Shown here: positions 1 through 11,004 of the stretch, in pieces
How the letters are laid out: every line of letters begins with the position of its first letter
How positions within the stretch are numbered: the stretch's first letter is position 1
Assembly (NCBI RefSeq): GCF_016808335.1
Contig: NC_053146.1
Location: forward strand, 11,539,015-11,603,014
From: Panicum virgatum
Lineage: Eukaryota; Streptophyta; Magnoliopsida; Poales; Poaceae
Direction of reading: 5' to 3'
Length of the DNA stretch: 64,000 nucleotides
The notes under the pieces: model-generated
Told to the model about the DNA's origin: nothing
Databases searched by the model: none
The model's input: the letters and a program-made list of their open reading frames with translations, nothing else
Made by a program: the position numbers and the translations under genes

Positions 1-274
1 TTCTACCAGCCAAGACAAGTCCTAGCCAAAAAGAAAAAGAAAAGGAAATTCTGTACAAGCTGCTACTGGACCAACAGAACAGAATGCCACTTACGATTCG
101 CAACAAGTCTGAATCATCGATCTGGCTCTGCATTCTAAGCTGGCTACCACCAAGGAATACCTACAGTACAAAATGCAATGCCCTTCCCTAACTCTAGTAC
201 TCTACCACAACCAATCCCCAAATCCATCCACCCCGTTCCCTCCGACTCTCAATTCGCTGTGCTCTCATCAGGAG

Positions 275-3200
275 TTAGGACTGAAACCTCGCAGACAGTC
301 CTGACTCTCTTCGATCACTGCTTATCTCGAACTCGCTTGAGCTTGCCTTGGACTCACTGTCTGCGTTGCTGCTGTGGCCCCTCCGGCTCCAACGGTCCTT
401 CACAGAATGAAAACACAAGATTCAGACTTATTGCACAAAAGTGGTTGTATCAGGAGGGTCAAAGGAGAAGTACAACCTCCCGTGAAGGGACACCTGCCTC
501 AAGCATCCGGACAACCTGACCCATAGTGGGTCTTTTCTCAGCATCTGGGTCAACACACCGCAATGCAACTAGAAGAGCACGCTTCAGAGCACGAGTGGCT
601 GGTTTCAACTCCATGTCAGGATCCACTACTTCCTCAGCTCTTCTTCTGCCAACCATCATTTTGAGCCACTCCACCAGATGCACCTGCCATCCATGTTATA
701 GCTGATTAAGATTCAGAGGTGACAAGACTTTGTTGCTTAAGAAATAAAAAAATAAACTAGCCATAGAAGGGCTACTAGGCATAAATGCAATATATCAGTA
801 CACCTGAACAAACGGTTACTAGTATGGGCAGCTTTACCACGCATGATATGATAGTAGATGCTCACCTCATTAGCAGGCCGACCATAGTCAACTGGATCCC
901 TCCCAGTCACTGCTTCCAGTAGTAGCACCCCGAAACTATAGACATCGCTCCTCTCATTTAACAGACCTGTGTTGGCATATTCAGGGGCCACATACCTGAA
1001 ACAGTTAATTATAAAATAGAAGATGAGTAGTTGTTGCCATGTCAAGCTCCACAAACCTAATTGCTCCTAACACATGAAAAATAAAGTTCTCAACAAGTCA
1101 ACACGTAAAATTTCCTACTGAAAAAGAGAATACCATATGTTCCAGATCATAAAGCAAAGTACTACAAAATGAAAGAAAAACAACATACCCGAAAGTTCCC
1201 ATAACTCGAGTTGTGATATGGCTCTTCCCTGCACCCAGGAGCTTGGCCAGTCCAAAATCAGAAAGCTTGCCATTGAATTCTTCATCAATTAGGATATTAC
1301 TTGATTTGATATCACGGTGCACAACCTTTGGTTCTATGGCTTCATGTAAATAAGCAAGCCTGCATATCGTTAATTATAAAAAAAATGTCATACATAACTA
1401 AGCATATGCATCAAAGAAGAAGCAAAATGATAAGTCATTCATTTCTTACGCCTTAGCAATTCCAAGAACAACTTTCATCCGGGCTTCCCAAGTAAGAACA
1501 CCATGTTGACGCATGGCACCATGAAGCCACTGTTCTAAGTTCCCATTATTCACACACTCATACACAAGCATCCTGGAACAAGAGGATACAAAACCAGAAA
1601 TGATGTACGAAACAGATAGATTTGGTTCTAGGATCATTCTGTTAGTTTGTTGGCTACCCTTTGTTAGCAGGTTGCTCAAATTGATTTGTTAGGACTGGCT
1701 TTATAAGAGGAATCTAGTAGATCATTTGGATTAAGCAGGAATTGATCAAAGAAAGGAACTCAGAGTCACAGAGCCTCCTGCATGAGGGTGAGTTAGCTGA
1801 TCTATCCTGCTATCCAACCAAATACATATCAGCTATTCAGCTAGCGAAGCTAAACTAAAATAGTAAAAATGTTGCCAAATAAGGATTTCTTTAAAAGAAC
1901 AAAAATCAGGATAACATAAGTTTAGTTATAAAAAATCCATGTAGCATGTGGCATCAAGTAGTACTGTACAATGCAGAAATACGTATGATTAACTGGGCAG
2001 CCTGGGTCGTGTGGATTTGACACTACCAATACGCCTAACCCCTATCACCCACACAAGGCAGAGTTCAGCTCATCTATCCAATGCCTTCAATTGTGTAACA
2101 CCAACAGTGGCCGGCGAACAAAATCGTCAGTGCTGGATGCATCAATGAAGCAGATGATCCATGTCCTATTAATTGGCTGGCTTGTGTAGATAGTGCCTAG
2201 AACAGCAGTACAGACAAGATGTTGTGGGTTACCATCTTACATCTGAAATGACTGACAGCAAGTTATATATGGCATCACTCCACCTCTCCTTTAGATTTTC
2301 TACTTTTCTTATGTACCATATTAGATTCCTTGGAGCAAGTTCTCATGGATTTGCTTTTAGGTTCATCGAGTTTTGTGTCCAAGAGCAGATTACTATAAAA
2401 AGCATATGTGGTTCAATTTAAACTTCTATTTCAAAATATTTGGATAGCACAAAAGCATCAGCAGGCACGAACAATTCAGTCAAGGATACAGCTGTTGGTA
2501 CTTTGTATGTCTGTGCATGCTTTTCTATGGTGTAATTAGAGCTAATCTTCTGAACGAAGCCCTGTCATACTTAGAGCCGGTACGATTAATGATGGGAAAT
2601 GAACAGAGTGTACGAAGAAGGCACATAACACGACAGTATTACAAGCACTGAGTTGTTGACAGGGAGGTATGACAGAGCAAAAGGGGGAGAGTAGGCAGTG
2701 CTAAACTATTAATCAGGACCCCCATAGTCGTATATTTGCAAACAGTTTGCCAGTAGTGCTATAGAGGCAATATTATTTACCTAATGATTATGATCTGATG
2801 GATAAAAGTCTCAAGAGTTGAACGAATTTACTAGAGCACATGCAGTCTCAAAATTGATGAAGTGTTAGATTTTCTAAAGGTTTAAAAAGATTTTACCATG
2901 AACATAATGTGCAGTTATATATGTACCGGCAGTCATCCTATTCAAGTACATCTATATAGTAACTGAGACGAAAGTTAGCCATAAGTCAGTGCAACTAATC
3001 AGAAATTAGTTTCACCTGTGAATTCCCTCAACGCAATATCCTAGAAGGCGGACAAGATTCTTATGCCTGACATGTCCAATTGCCTCAACTTCAACCCTGA
3101 ATTCCTTTTCTGCTTGACCTCTGCAGTGACACATCAATATGAATAGGCTGAGCCCATGAAAAGAGGGCAGAGCAATATTTCAAGTTCTATATGGAAGGTG

Positions 3201-3829
3201 TCCTTTTTAGGCAAAAATAAGATTCAGAGGTCCTTACATGTTATTAAGAAGCTTTTTTATTGCAACGTCAGTTCCATTTATGAGTCGGCCACGGTAAACT
3301 ACTCCATATCCACCTTCTCCGATGACATTCTCCTTAGAAAACCGATTGGTCGCATGCTCCAAATCCCTCAAAGTAAACCAATGACCCCAACCCAGATGTG
3401 AAAACTCCGGGAGGCCAACCAGCGGAGATGCAGTGACAGTTGCATACTGAGAGTACTGCCTCCTAGCATTGCCTGAGGTAGCCTCGTCGCCAGAATACGA
3501 ACTACCAGCTCTTTCGCACTGGTACGCGGAGCTGCATTGGCTCAGATTATCAGCATCGCTCGACTTGCTCCTAACCAAGTGCGCCAACGTTTTCCCCGAA
3601 TCCTTTTCATAGTGCTTCTCCTGCACGGCCAGCGCTTGGCTTTCTTGCACTTGGAAGTTTTGAACAACAGCATGCTCGGCTTCCTCCGGTATACGGCCCA
3701 GAAGCACATGAGGCCTAGGATAAACAAGATTACCACCCAGATACAGATGCCAATCACAATCCATAGCCTCAGGCCGAAAGGCGGCGTCCTGGAAGATAGC
3801 TCTGCCCTCAGGACTTCGCCAGTGGACAT
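275..3829 (-). CDS. Receptor-like protein kinase (At2g42960/At5g18500-like), frameshifted in exon 1
   Basis: Coding exons read on the minus strand: 3829-3238, 3120-3016, 1572-1450, 1359-1189, 995-866, 683-477 and 397-275, ending in TAA at 277-275. All junctions are GT-AG and keep frame; the largest intron is 1.44 kb. Exon 1 starts MSTGEV and encodes one membrane segment ([20 protein letters not shown]). Later exons give a full Ser/Thr kinase: [11 protein letters not shown] glycine loop, VAIKK lysine, [26 protein letters not shown] and a Ser-rich tail. The class is a single-pass plasma-membrane kinase without a large ectodomain; its ligand cannot be read here. Oddity: after VYRRK (about 3692) the start frame leaves the kinase frame and stops at 3542. 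The kinase frame resumes at EHAVVQNF in the other register, so a segment of perhaps 25 codons plus a frame change is missing. It may be a pseudogene, or translated from another ATG without its anchor. Confidence 0.85.
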
Positions 3830-4400
3830 CTTTATTCCTCAGCAACCTGCACGCCAGCATCAGTAACAGCGAGGACCCAGCATAGGACATGGGTGTACAC
3901 ATGTACACCCGATAATTTTTGCATACGAAATCGAAGTTAGTAGGCAATATATCGTAACTGGATTCGAATACGAATACAGACAGTTTTGTTAGGGTTTGGG
4001 GTGCTCCGTCTCACACAGCAGAAGGGAAGAGAAGGGGAGGGCATACCTGGAGGATGCTCGTCGCCGGCAAAGGGCTTGGCGAAGATGTGACAAATGGCGC
4101 CGCCGTTCGCCCAGTCGTCGGCGCCGCCAGGGAAGGAAGAGCAAGGGAGAGTGAGAGTCCGACAGAAGGGAGAAACAGAGGGAGATGTGAACCTGAGGTC
4201 CTGAGCCGAGCTCGAGCGAGCCTGCCACCTCAAGCTGCGAGTGAGCTGAGCTCGAGTGAGCCTGCCACCTCAAACCGGAGCATCCCGAGCGGAGGTCGAT
4301 TGACCCTGAGATGTTCTCAACTTTTTTTTTCTCCGACTCCATCGCAGCATCATTGGATGAGGCGATGCACATTTGGATAGATTTTAATATGATAAACACG
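3830..4400 (-). other. 5' flank of the kinase gene
   Basis: This is the untranslated leader and promoter side of the minus-strand kinase. It is mixed in composition, with a GC-rich stretch at about 4040-4300. Short open frames on both strands show no domain and are taken as chance. I see no clear TATA box or other element that I would place with confidence. Confidence 0.4.
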
Positions 4401-4633
4401 TACTCCCTCCGTTTCCAAATTAAGATTGTTTGATTTTTTCATCTAATTTGACAACTCATCATATTAAAAAAAATGTGTGCAAATATAGTTAAATTTAAAT
4501 TATTTTGAAGAACTTGTATTGATAAATAAGTCGCAACAAAATAGTGATATTTTACACAAATTTTAAATAAGATGAATGGTCAAATTTGAGATAAAAAAAA
4601 TCAAACGATCTATAATTTAGAACGGATAGAGTA
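4401..4633. mobile_element. Stowaway-type MITE
   Basis: The element begins TACTCCCTCCGTTTCC and ends with the inverted match GGATAGAGTA, about 233 bp, flanked by TA. The CTCCCTCCGT terminus and TA target are the Stowaway (Tc1/mariner-derived) signature. The inner ends (aattaagattgtttga and the opposing aatcaaacgatctataattt) also pair. No coding capacity. Confidence 0.8.
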
Positions 4634-4762
4634 GAAAGGAAGCACATCAATTTTTTATTATTTTGTTTCTATTTTAACTTGTACGATAGAGTTTGCTGGC
4701 TAACGGAAGCTCCAGCTTCCAATTATAATATTTTAAGTTCGTGTGACTGGAAATTTAATAAA

Positions 4763-5707
4763 GAAAAAAAATTCTTTTTGTCTTTCTTAACATTGGGTCG
4801 AATCTGCTTTTCCTCCCTGGACAATGAGACCGTCTGTCCAGCCTACTCAGACTAATGAAACCATTCACATAACCTCCTTGTGCGGTTTGAGTCTGAGGTG
4901 GTAGCGGTTTTTCTCCTTATCTTTTATGTTTATTATGACTGAATCTTTGAAAAATCATAGTAAATTGCAAAGTTATAAAATAAAAAATTCAATTTTATTG
5001 GACTCCACATCTGCCCAATGAACATATTATATAGTACATTTGATACAATTTTTTTGCTATAGTTTTAGATATATGCTTTTCTGTATTTAATTTATAACTA
5101 CAGTTTATGTTGTCTAATTATTGTGAAATTTTTATATGTGAGCTAATCATTACATGATTGAGCTATATTAAAAATTTTATAATTATTGAATCATGTTTGA
5201 CTGAGCTATAGATTTATCTATATAAACCTAGATAAATCTAGACGAAACTATAAACAAATCAATAAATCAGTCATACATGATCTAATAATCATAAAATTTT
5301 TTGTTACATATCAATTATATAATGATTGGCCTACCGTAAAAATATCATCATAATTGGACGATGGAGACTATAGATATAAATTGATTACAGTATAGAAAAT
5401 ATATATCTAAAGTTACGGAAAAACATTTGTATTAAAATATATAATATTATATGTTCACTACGTAAATCTACTTATATTGAGTTCAACATAATTTAGTTTT
5501 CATTTTATGATTTTTTTGTTATTTAATGTGATTTTTTGAAAATCTAGTCAAAATAAAAATAAAAAAATCGCTACCATCTTAACTTCAAACCGCTCAGAAA
5601 GGTTATGTGAACGGTTTGTTGAGTCTGAAGAAGCTGGACAGACGATTTTATTATCCAAGTAGGGAAAACAGATTCGGCTAAATATTGAGAAAAAAAAGAC
5701 TTTTTCC
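4763..5707. mobile_element. TIR element A (Mutator-like foldback), no coding
   Basis: The two ends are long inverted repeats of roughly 150 bp. The left arm, about 4763-4915, carries tctgtccagcc, cattcacataacct and gcggtttga. The right arm, about 5563-5707, carries their reverse complements. The interior is AT-rich with no gene. It lies directly left of element B and ends in the same GGAAAAA-like terminus, so the two probably belong to one superfamily. I could not find a convincing 9-bp target duplication, so the exact edges are approximate. Confidence 0.6.
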
Positions 5708-5760
5708 AATGAGAAATCGTGAAAGCCTGGCCCAATAACACCAACAGTCCTAATTGTCAA

Positions 5761-6653
5761 GGAAAAAGTATGTTTTACCTCTTACAACTATCACGAAAGT
5801 ATGGTTTTCCTCCTGCAACTACGAAACCGGGTACTTCACCTCCCTCAACTTTTCAAACTGTGCATTTTACCTCCCTCGAGTGGTTTTGAAGACTGTTCGC
5901 TACAGTAACTGCGGTTTTGCAACAGTAACCATAGTTTTGTCTTTTTTCTTTTTTAAAAAAATTTTTGTTGAATCTTTGAAAAATTATTGTAAATCATAGA
6001 AAAATCATAAAATGAAAAATTCAATTTTGTTGGACTCCACATTAGAATATCTACACATTGAACATATAATATGATATGCTTTAGTATAAAGTTTTTTCTT
6101 GGAAGGTTTTGTCTTTGTCTTTTTTATTTATTTGGCTGAATCTATGAAAAATCATTGTAAATCATAGAAAAATCATAAAATAGAAAATCTAATTTTCTTA
6201 GACTCTACATGAAATTTAATTTACAAAATTTAAATTTTTTAGTTTTAATTTCATGTGGAATCTAATTTTGTAAATCATTGTAAATTCAATTTCATGTGGA
6301 GTCCAACAAAATTAGATTTCTATTTTATAATTTTTCTATAAACTTTATACTAAATCATATCATATTATATATTCAATGTGTAGATTTTTTTCATGTGGAG
6401 TCTAACAAAATTAAGTTTTTCATTTTATGATTTTTTTATGATTTATAATAATTTTTCAAAGATTCAATAGAAAATTTTGAAAAAAGGGAAAAACAAAACT
6501 ATGGTTACTGCAACAAAACAGTCTTCAAAACCACTCGAGGGAAGTAAAATGCACGATTTGAAAAATTGAGGGATTTGAGGTACCCAGTTTCGTAATTACG
6601 AGAAAAAAACCAAACTTTCGTAATAATTGAAGGAGGTAAAACGGATTTTTTCC
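5761..6653. mobile_element. TIR element B (Mutator-like MITE) with 9-bp target duplication
   Basis: 893 bp bounded by GGAAAAA...TTTTTTCC. Inverted arms of about 165-190 bp share the blocks for ttttacctcc, cgaaagtatggttt, ctcgagtggttttgaagac and aaccatagttttg. Flanks are aattgtcaa (5752-5760) and aattttcaa (6654-6662), a 9-bp target duplication with one mismatch, as expected for Mutator-like elements. The interior contains further short inverted copies of ttggactccacat. No transposase. Confidence 0.75.
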
Positions 6654-6662
6654 AATTTTCAA

Positions 6663-6893
6663 AACTAGGGAGCCTTCGGCCCACCCAGAAGGGCCCACGC
6701 GAAGCCCGCATGTGCGTCTTCGTTAAAACCGGAACACGTGTCCCCCCACTCCCCTCCGCAACGTCTCTTTCTCTCTCTTCCGCAGACACTCCAACGGTCA
6801 AATCATCCCCCACAAATCTCCCCCTTTCTCTCTCTAAAAAAATCCGCGGAGTCACCGGCGCCGGAGGCCCAGGCAGGAGAGGAGAGAGGAGCC
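6663..6893 (+). promoter_or_regulatory. SLX1 promoter and leader with GGCCCA boxes
   Basis: GGCCCA occurs at 6678-6683 and 6692-6697. In plants this is the Site II (TGGGCC) element, frequent in promoters of housekeeping and growth-linked genes. The leader is pyrimidine-rich and becomes GC-rich before the ATG at 6894. An in-frame upstream ATG at 6738 exists, but the 6894 ATG sits in a strong plant context (gaggagccATGGct) and is preferred. Confidence 0.5.
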
Positions 6894-8541
6894 ATGGCTA
6901 GGAGGGGGGGAGCGTGGAGGCCGAGGAGGCGGAAAGCCCCGCCCCCGCCTCCGGCGGCGGAAGGTGGCCGCGACGGAGACGCCGGCGGCGCGGCGGAAGG
7001 CGGGCGCCCGCCGCCGAAGAGGCAGGGCCCCGCCGCGTCGGTCGCCGGCGGCGGGTTCTTCTGCTGCTACCTGCTCCGGTCCCTGTGCCCGCGAAGCAAG
7101 AGCCGCACCTACATCGGCTTCACGGTGAACCCGCGGCGGCGGATCCGCCAGCACAACGGCGAGATCGCCAGCGGCGCGTGGCGGACCCGCCGCGGCCGGC
7201 CGTGGGAGATGGTGCTCTGCATCTACGGCTTCCCCTCCAACGTCGCCGCGCTCCAGGTACTACGCGACAGCGCCCCGCCTTGTTCCGATCCCTGCTTGCA
7301 ATTCCTCGAGTTCTTTCATAGCAGTACTCCGCCGATTGAGATTTGAGATCTCGAAAGATTTATATTTTTTTTATGAGGTCGCTCTGTTCTTGCTGATCTG
7401 ACCGAAATTGATGTTTTTCAATTGTGCAGTTTGAGTGGGCGTGGCAGCACCCCATAGAGTCCCTCGCCGTGCGCAAGGCCGCCGCCGAGTTCAAGTCGCT
7501 CGGCGGCATCGGCAACAAGGTCAAGCTCGCCTACACCATGCTCAACCTCCCCTCATGGCAGAAGTAAGAAAAGACACTTCCTTTATTTCCCCACTCCTTG
7601 AACAATGAACATCCGTCTTGTCTATACATTTCCTGCTTGTTCTAGTCTGATGTGGAGTGCGATGTTTCTGTGTCATCAGCTTAAACCTGACGGTGAATTT
7701 CTTCTCCTCGAAGAACATCAAGTTCACTGCTGGCTGCCCGTCGCTGCCGAGCCAGATGAAGACAGTCGTCTGCGCGATGGAGGATCTGCAGTGCAACACT
7801 GATGGCCCCTCGTCTGAGGAGGACAACTTCAGCCCTGAGCCTCAAGAAAGGCAAGAGGAGGACAGCTTCATCCATTCGCCTCAAGACCGGCAAAAACTGT
7901 CTGATTCGCCTCAAGACCGGCAAGAACTGTCTGATTCGCCTCAAGACCGGCAAGAACTGTCTGATTCGTCTCTCCAAGACGAACGCTCTGAACATTATTG
8001 GCAGCAAATGACCACTGATCAAGATGAACACACTGCATACTGTTGGCAGCAACCATTCCCTGATCTAGATGAACACTCTGGACATTGTTGGCAGCAACTG
8101 CCCTCTGATCAAGATGAACACTCTGGACACTATTGGCAGGAACCATCCTTTGATCAAGCACAGCCAATGGGTGCGCAAGCGGGGATTGCAGGACATGATG
8201 CTGAAGACTCCATTGATGAGTTTGCTCCGATGGAATGGAGCGAAATCCCTGACACAAGAAGAGAATTTGATGGACCAAGAACATCGCCTCGATGTTCCTT
8301 GAGCCTGAGCGATGATGATCGCAAAACAGCCATGGAAGATGAGCCAGGAGACTTGTCCCCATTGTTTATGTCCAATGCTGCTGGTTCAGATGATAGCGAT
8401 GGCCATATCATAGATGGAAGTGATGTGATAGACCTGGTTACCCCAACCCCTGTAGGCAGGCTGCGGAGAAGGGGTTGCATCGACAGCATTTGCCCAAAGA
8501 TCATTGATCTGACATCATCGCCTGTTGTCATTCAGTTGTAG
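6894..8541 (+). CDS. SLX1: SLX1-type structure-specific endonuclease (GIY-YIG)
   Basis: Three exons, 6894-7256, 7430-7563 and 7680-8541 (TAG), joined by GT-AG introns into 452 residues. Residues about 55-135 form the GIY-YIG nuclease: CCYLL and TYIGFT for the two signature strands, an RRRIRQHN helix, and the catalytic Glu in FEWAWQHP (residue 123, first codons of exon 2). SLX1 cleaves branched DNA such as Holliday junctions and flaps in the nucleus, with an SLX4 scaffold. No C-terminal RING/PHD Cys cluster is visible, unlike yeast and animal SLX1. Instead the tail holds three 10-residue repeats (about 231-260), four 15-residue repeats (267-326), an acidic stretch, and two hydrophobic-acidic motifs, VIDLV (about 415) and IIDLT (about 440), that resemble SUMO-interaction motifs. 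The frame is intact and the gene is likely functional. Confidence 0.9.
7873..7962 (+). repeat. 30-bp tandem repeat x3 inside SLX1
   Basis: Three near-identical 30-bp units at 7873, 7903 and 7933 encode a 10-residue unit containing [10 protein letters not shown]; a degenerate fourth start follows. The period is a multiple of three, so copy changes would keep frame. Confidence 0.9.
7981..8160 (+). repeat. 45-bp tandem repeat x4 inside SLX1
   Basis: Four diverged 45-bp units start at 7981, 8026, 8071 and 8116. Each encodes 15 residues built around an aromatic-Trp-Gln core ([15 protein letters not shown] in the third). The acidic D/E and the W-Q pair are conserved across units. Confidence 0.9.
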
Positions 8542-8606
8542 CGCCGTGCTGCATTCCATTCTGCCTGATGTCATTCAGTTGTAGCGCTGTGCTGCATTCC
8601 ATTGTT
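8521..8606 (+). repeat. 43-bp tandem duplication spanning the SLX1 stop codon
   Basis: Two copies start at 8521 and 8564 (cctgt/atgtcattcagttg, then gtgctgcattccatt). The first copy contains the last codons and the TAG stop, so the second is a duplicated 3' end that now lies in the 3' UTR. Confidence 0.85.
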
Positions 8607-9222
8607 CTGAATCTATCGTGTAATAGTTACTCTTGTATCATCATGTGATGAAATAAGTTAAGAGTGTACGATACATAAACATAGGAGAAAGGACATTCTT
8701 TTATGAGACTCTTACAAAAGAATGTTTTACTCAGCTAGATATATAAATGGAAGTATATGGCAGATGTATAATTTTCTTGAAAGAATTGGACCTAATAAAC
8801 CCACTTGAATAGATTAGGGACCTCCAAGTGCTTGTATGTGTTATGGGGACTTGGATGAGAATCATCTAATAATTTAAGGACCAGTCACAAAATTTACCCT
8901 TTTCATTTTTTTAATCATGTTCTCATACATGATTGTTGTTTCACAGAATTGCAACAAAAGGTCACTACTCACAGCGGAGGACCTTCTCAAAACAATCCCT
9001 AATCAAATTGGAGTTACATGAAAGAATAGGACTTAAACCAGGTCTCCCCAACCTGAAATTGAAGGCAGTATGGTCAGCTGGTATGAAATAAATAATACAT
9101 TACATGATGAGATCCAAAAATCTTTATTCTTCTGAAAGTTCCTTTTTCTTTCTTCTTTGTGCAACATTCCTCCCAAGTAGAACATTTTGTTCTATAACAA
9201 TTTTTTCATTTAACATGATTTA
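8607..9222. other. Intergenic, no gene seen
   Basis: AT-rich sequence after the SLX1 3' UTR. I see no conserved coding frame, RNA gene or clear element. Confidence 0.5.
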
Positions 9223-9441
9223 GGCTTGGAGAACCTCCACTCTCTCCGACATAGTGCCATTGGATGCTACAACTTTGGGCCTATGTACCATCAGGAAGCA
9301 AAAAAGGCTGCTGTCAAGGAGCCACTTAAGGATAATCCTAATCTTCAGTATATTGTTCAGAACAAATCCAGTGTGACCGTGCTTGTGCTTTTCATTAGTG
9401 ATTATTTTTATTCTATATATTTGGATTATCTAACTGGTTAA
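9223..9441 (+). pseudogene. NLR C-terminal fragment
   Basis: The frame GLENLHSLRH...HQEAKKAAVKEPLKDNPNL matches the layout of the last LRR and C-terminal helix of grass CC-NBS-LRR proteins, where a leucine-rich ENL-SLRH segment is followed by an Ala/Glu/Lys helix and a Pro-containing end. It is preceded by tttag, a possible splice acceptor. No NB-ARC or other LRR is nearby. The wording differs from the three cluster members (ENLPSLRHV...NHPSL), so it may come from another NLR lineage. Confidence 0.5.
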
Positions 9442-10168
9442 AGTTGCATATGTGGCTCCATGTTGGAAAAAAATATCAGAATGGTTCTAAACACAAGTGT
9501 GGGTGGGTTGTTTTTCTTTTGCAACGAAACTAAGTGGTGGATGAGAATTATTTGTAGTGCAACATCTTATGAGTAGAATCTCAAAATCAAGTGGCATATT
9601 AAGCAGTTTTAATAAAAATATGGCAAAACAATGACTGGATCTTGTCCTGTCTAGTGTCTAGAACCGTAAATGTACAGGCTTTGAAATATGGCATGATAAC
9701 AAAGACTGGGAAGTCTCCTTTTTTTACTTACCCAGTGGTTGCTTGGCCACAGCGTGCTCTACTGCTCTAGGATCCTGTCATCCGCAAAAGACCCATCCTT
9801 TCCTCAACAATTGTTTATCGCTCATCCCTGCCCTCTTGACTTGCATTGAGATCTTCGTCAACGTCAACCGCAGCGCCTTATCTAGACGCTCTCCACCGCT
9901 CCTCCGGTCCAGGGGAAAGAACACTGCGAGGAGGCAGCAAAAGCAAGGCCAGGCATCAGATCCAACGCACGCCACCGGCATCTGGTCGCAACACGGCCAG
10001 CGATCCACCGGCGAGATGGCTCCACAGGACGGCAGCTACAGTTAGACCTCAAAGTTCAAAGTAGAAGGTGCTGACATGGCGACAGGTATGCTCGACGAGA
10101 AATTCAGTGTTTGCTCACCCTCCCTGTTCAGTATTTTGACATTCTGTGTGCTTTCTTTTAAAGATTAA
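9442..10168. other. Intergenic, no gene seen
   Basis: Includes a GC-richer patch at about 9740-10080 with open frames on both strands. None shows a recognisable domain. Confidence 0.45.
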
Positions 10169-11004
10169 GACCTTGTTTAGTTGGTTCGTGTAAAATTTTT
10201 GAAAGAGAATATTTTCACATTTGAAGTATTAAACATAGATCAATCACAAAACTAATTACAAAACTCGTTTGTAAACTACGAGACAAATTTATTAAGACTA
10301 ATTAATTTTTCAGTAGCACATGGTTACTGTAGCTCCACTGTAGCAATTTGGTGTCTAACAAGGAAAAATTTCTCGGCGAGAATTTTCCGAGAAAACCGAA
10401 AATCCTGTTTCTCGGCGGGGTCCGGTTTTTTTACTTATCGCCCGAAATTTTCGGCCCTTTTAAATATCCGCCCAAACCAAATTGGTGCAGTCAAATATCA
10501 GGCCACCCCGCTGCCTCCTAACACTAAATCTTATTCATATTCCATTCCCCATCTCTCTCGGTCCCTCCACGACTTCATAGGAAGCCATGGCGATAGCGAT
10601 AGCCATATTAAACAGACTGTTTGTTGTGGCAAGAAAGTCATATTTATATGCATTGTTGTATCTTGTTTATACTATTAGATTGTTTGGAAATAATCTAGGT
10701 TACTTCTTGCATAAATTGAGATTTTTTTTCTAAATTTCATCCGAAATCAAAATGGCAAATCCGATAATTTTCCGAGAAATCCGATAAACACGTTTCTCGC
10801 TGACCTCCGGTTTTTTTCCCTTACCGGTAAGGAAAACCCTGGTGTCTAATCATAGCATAATTAGGCTTATTAGATTCGCCTCGTAATTTACAAGCAAACT
10901 ATGCAATTAGTTTTCCATTTCATGTAGATTTAATATTCAATGCATGTGTCACACATGTTCGATGTGATAGTTTTGTAATTTTGAATTTTACATCTAAACA
11001 AGAC
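10169..11004. mobile_element. Foldback MITE (ccttgtttag ends), split by a nested element
   Basis: The left end reads GACCTTGTTTAGTT and the right end CATCTAAACAAGAC, the inverted match. Interior motifs ggttactgtagc and actgtagcaa are shared with the element at 60.8-61.1 kb, so both belong to one grass MITE family. The right half resumes at 10850 after a nested 483-bp insertion; without it the element is about 345 bp. Confidence 0.65.
10359..10841. mobile_element. hAT-type non-autonomous element nested in the MITE
   Basis: Bounded by CAAGG...CCCTG and flanked by a perfect 8-bp duplication gtgtctaa (10351-10358 and 10842-10849). Eight-bp targets and CA-G-G termini are hAT hallmarks. Subterminal ttctcggcgagaattttcc repeats are partly inverted. 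No transposase frame. Confidence 0.8.

Noticed and set aside
4054..4380. Open frames in the kinase 5' flank
   Set aside because: Both strands are open because of GC bias; no domain, no splice pattern and no relation to a known protein.
6738..6893. Upstream in-frame ATG of SLX1 as the true start
   Set aside because: The added residues are low complexity from a pyrimidine-rich leader, and the ATG at 6894 has a much better start context.
9743..10064. Overlapping open frames as a small gene
   Set aside because: No domain or codon signal; frames are open on both strands.
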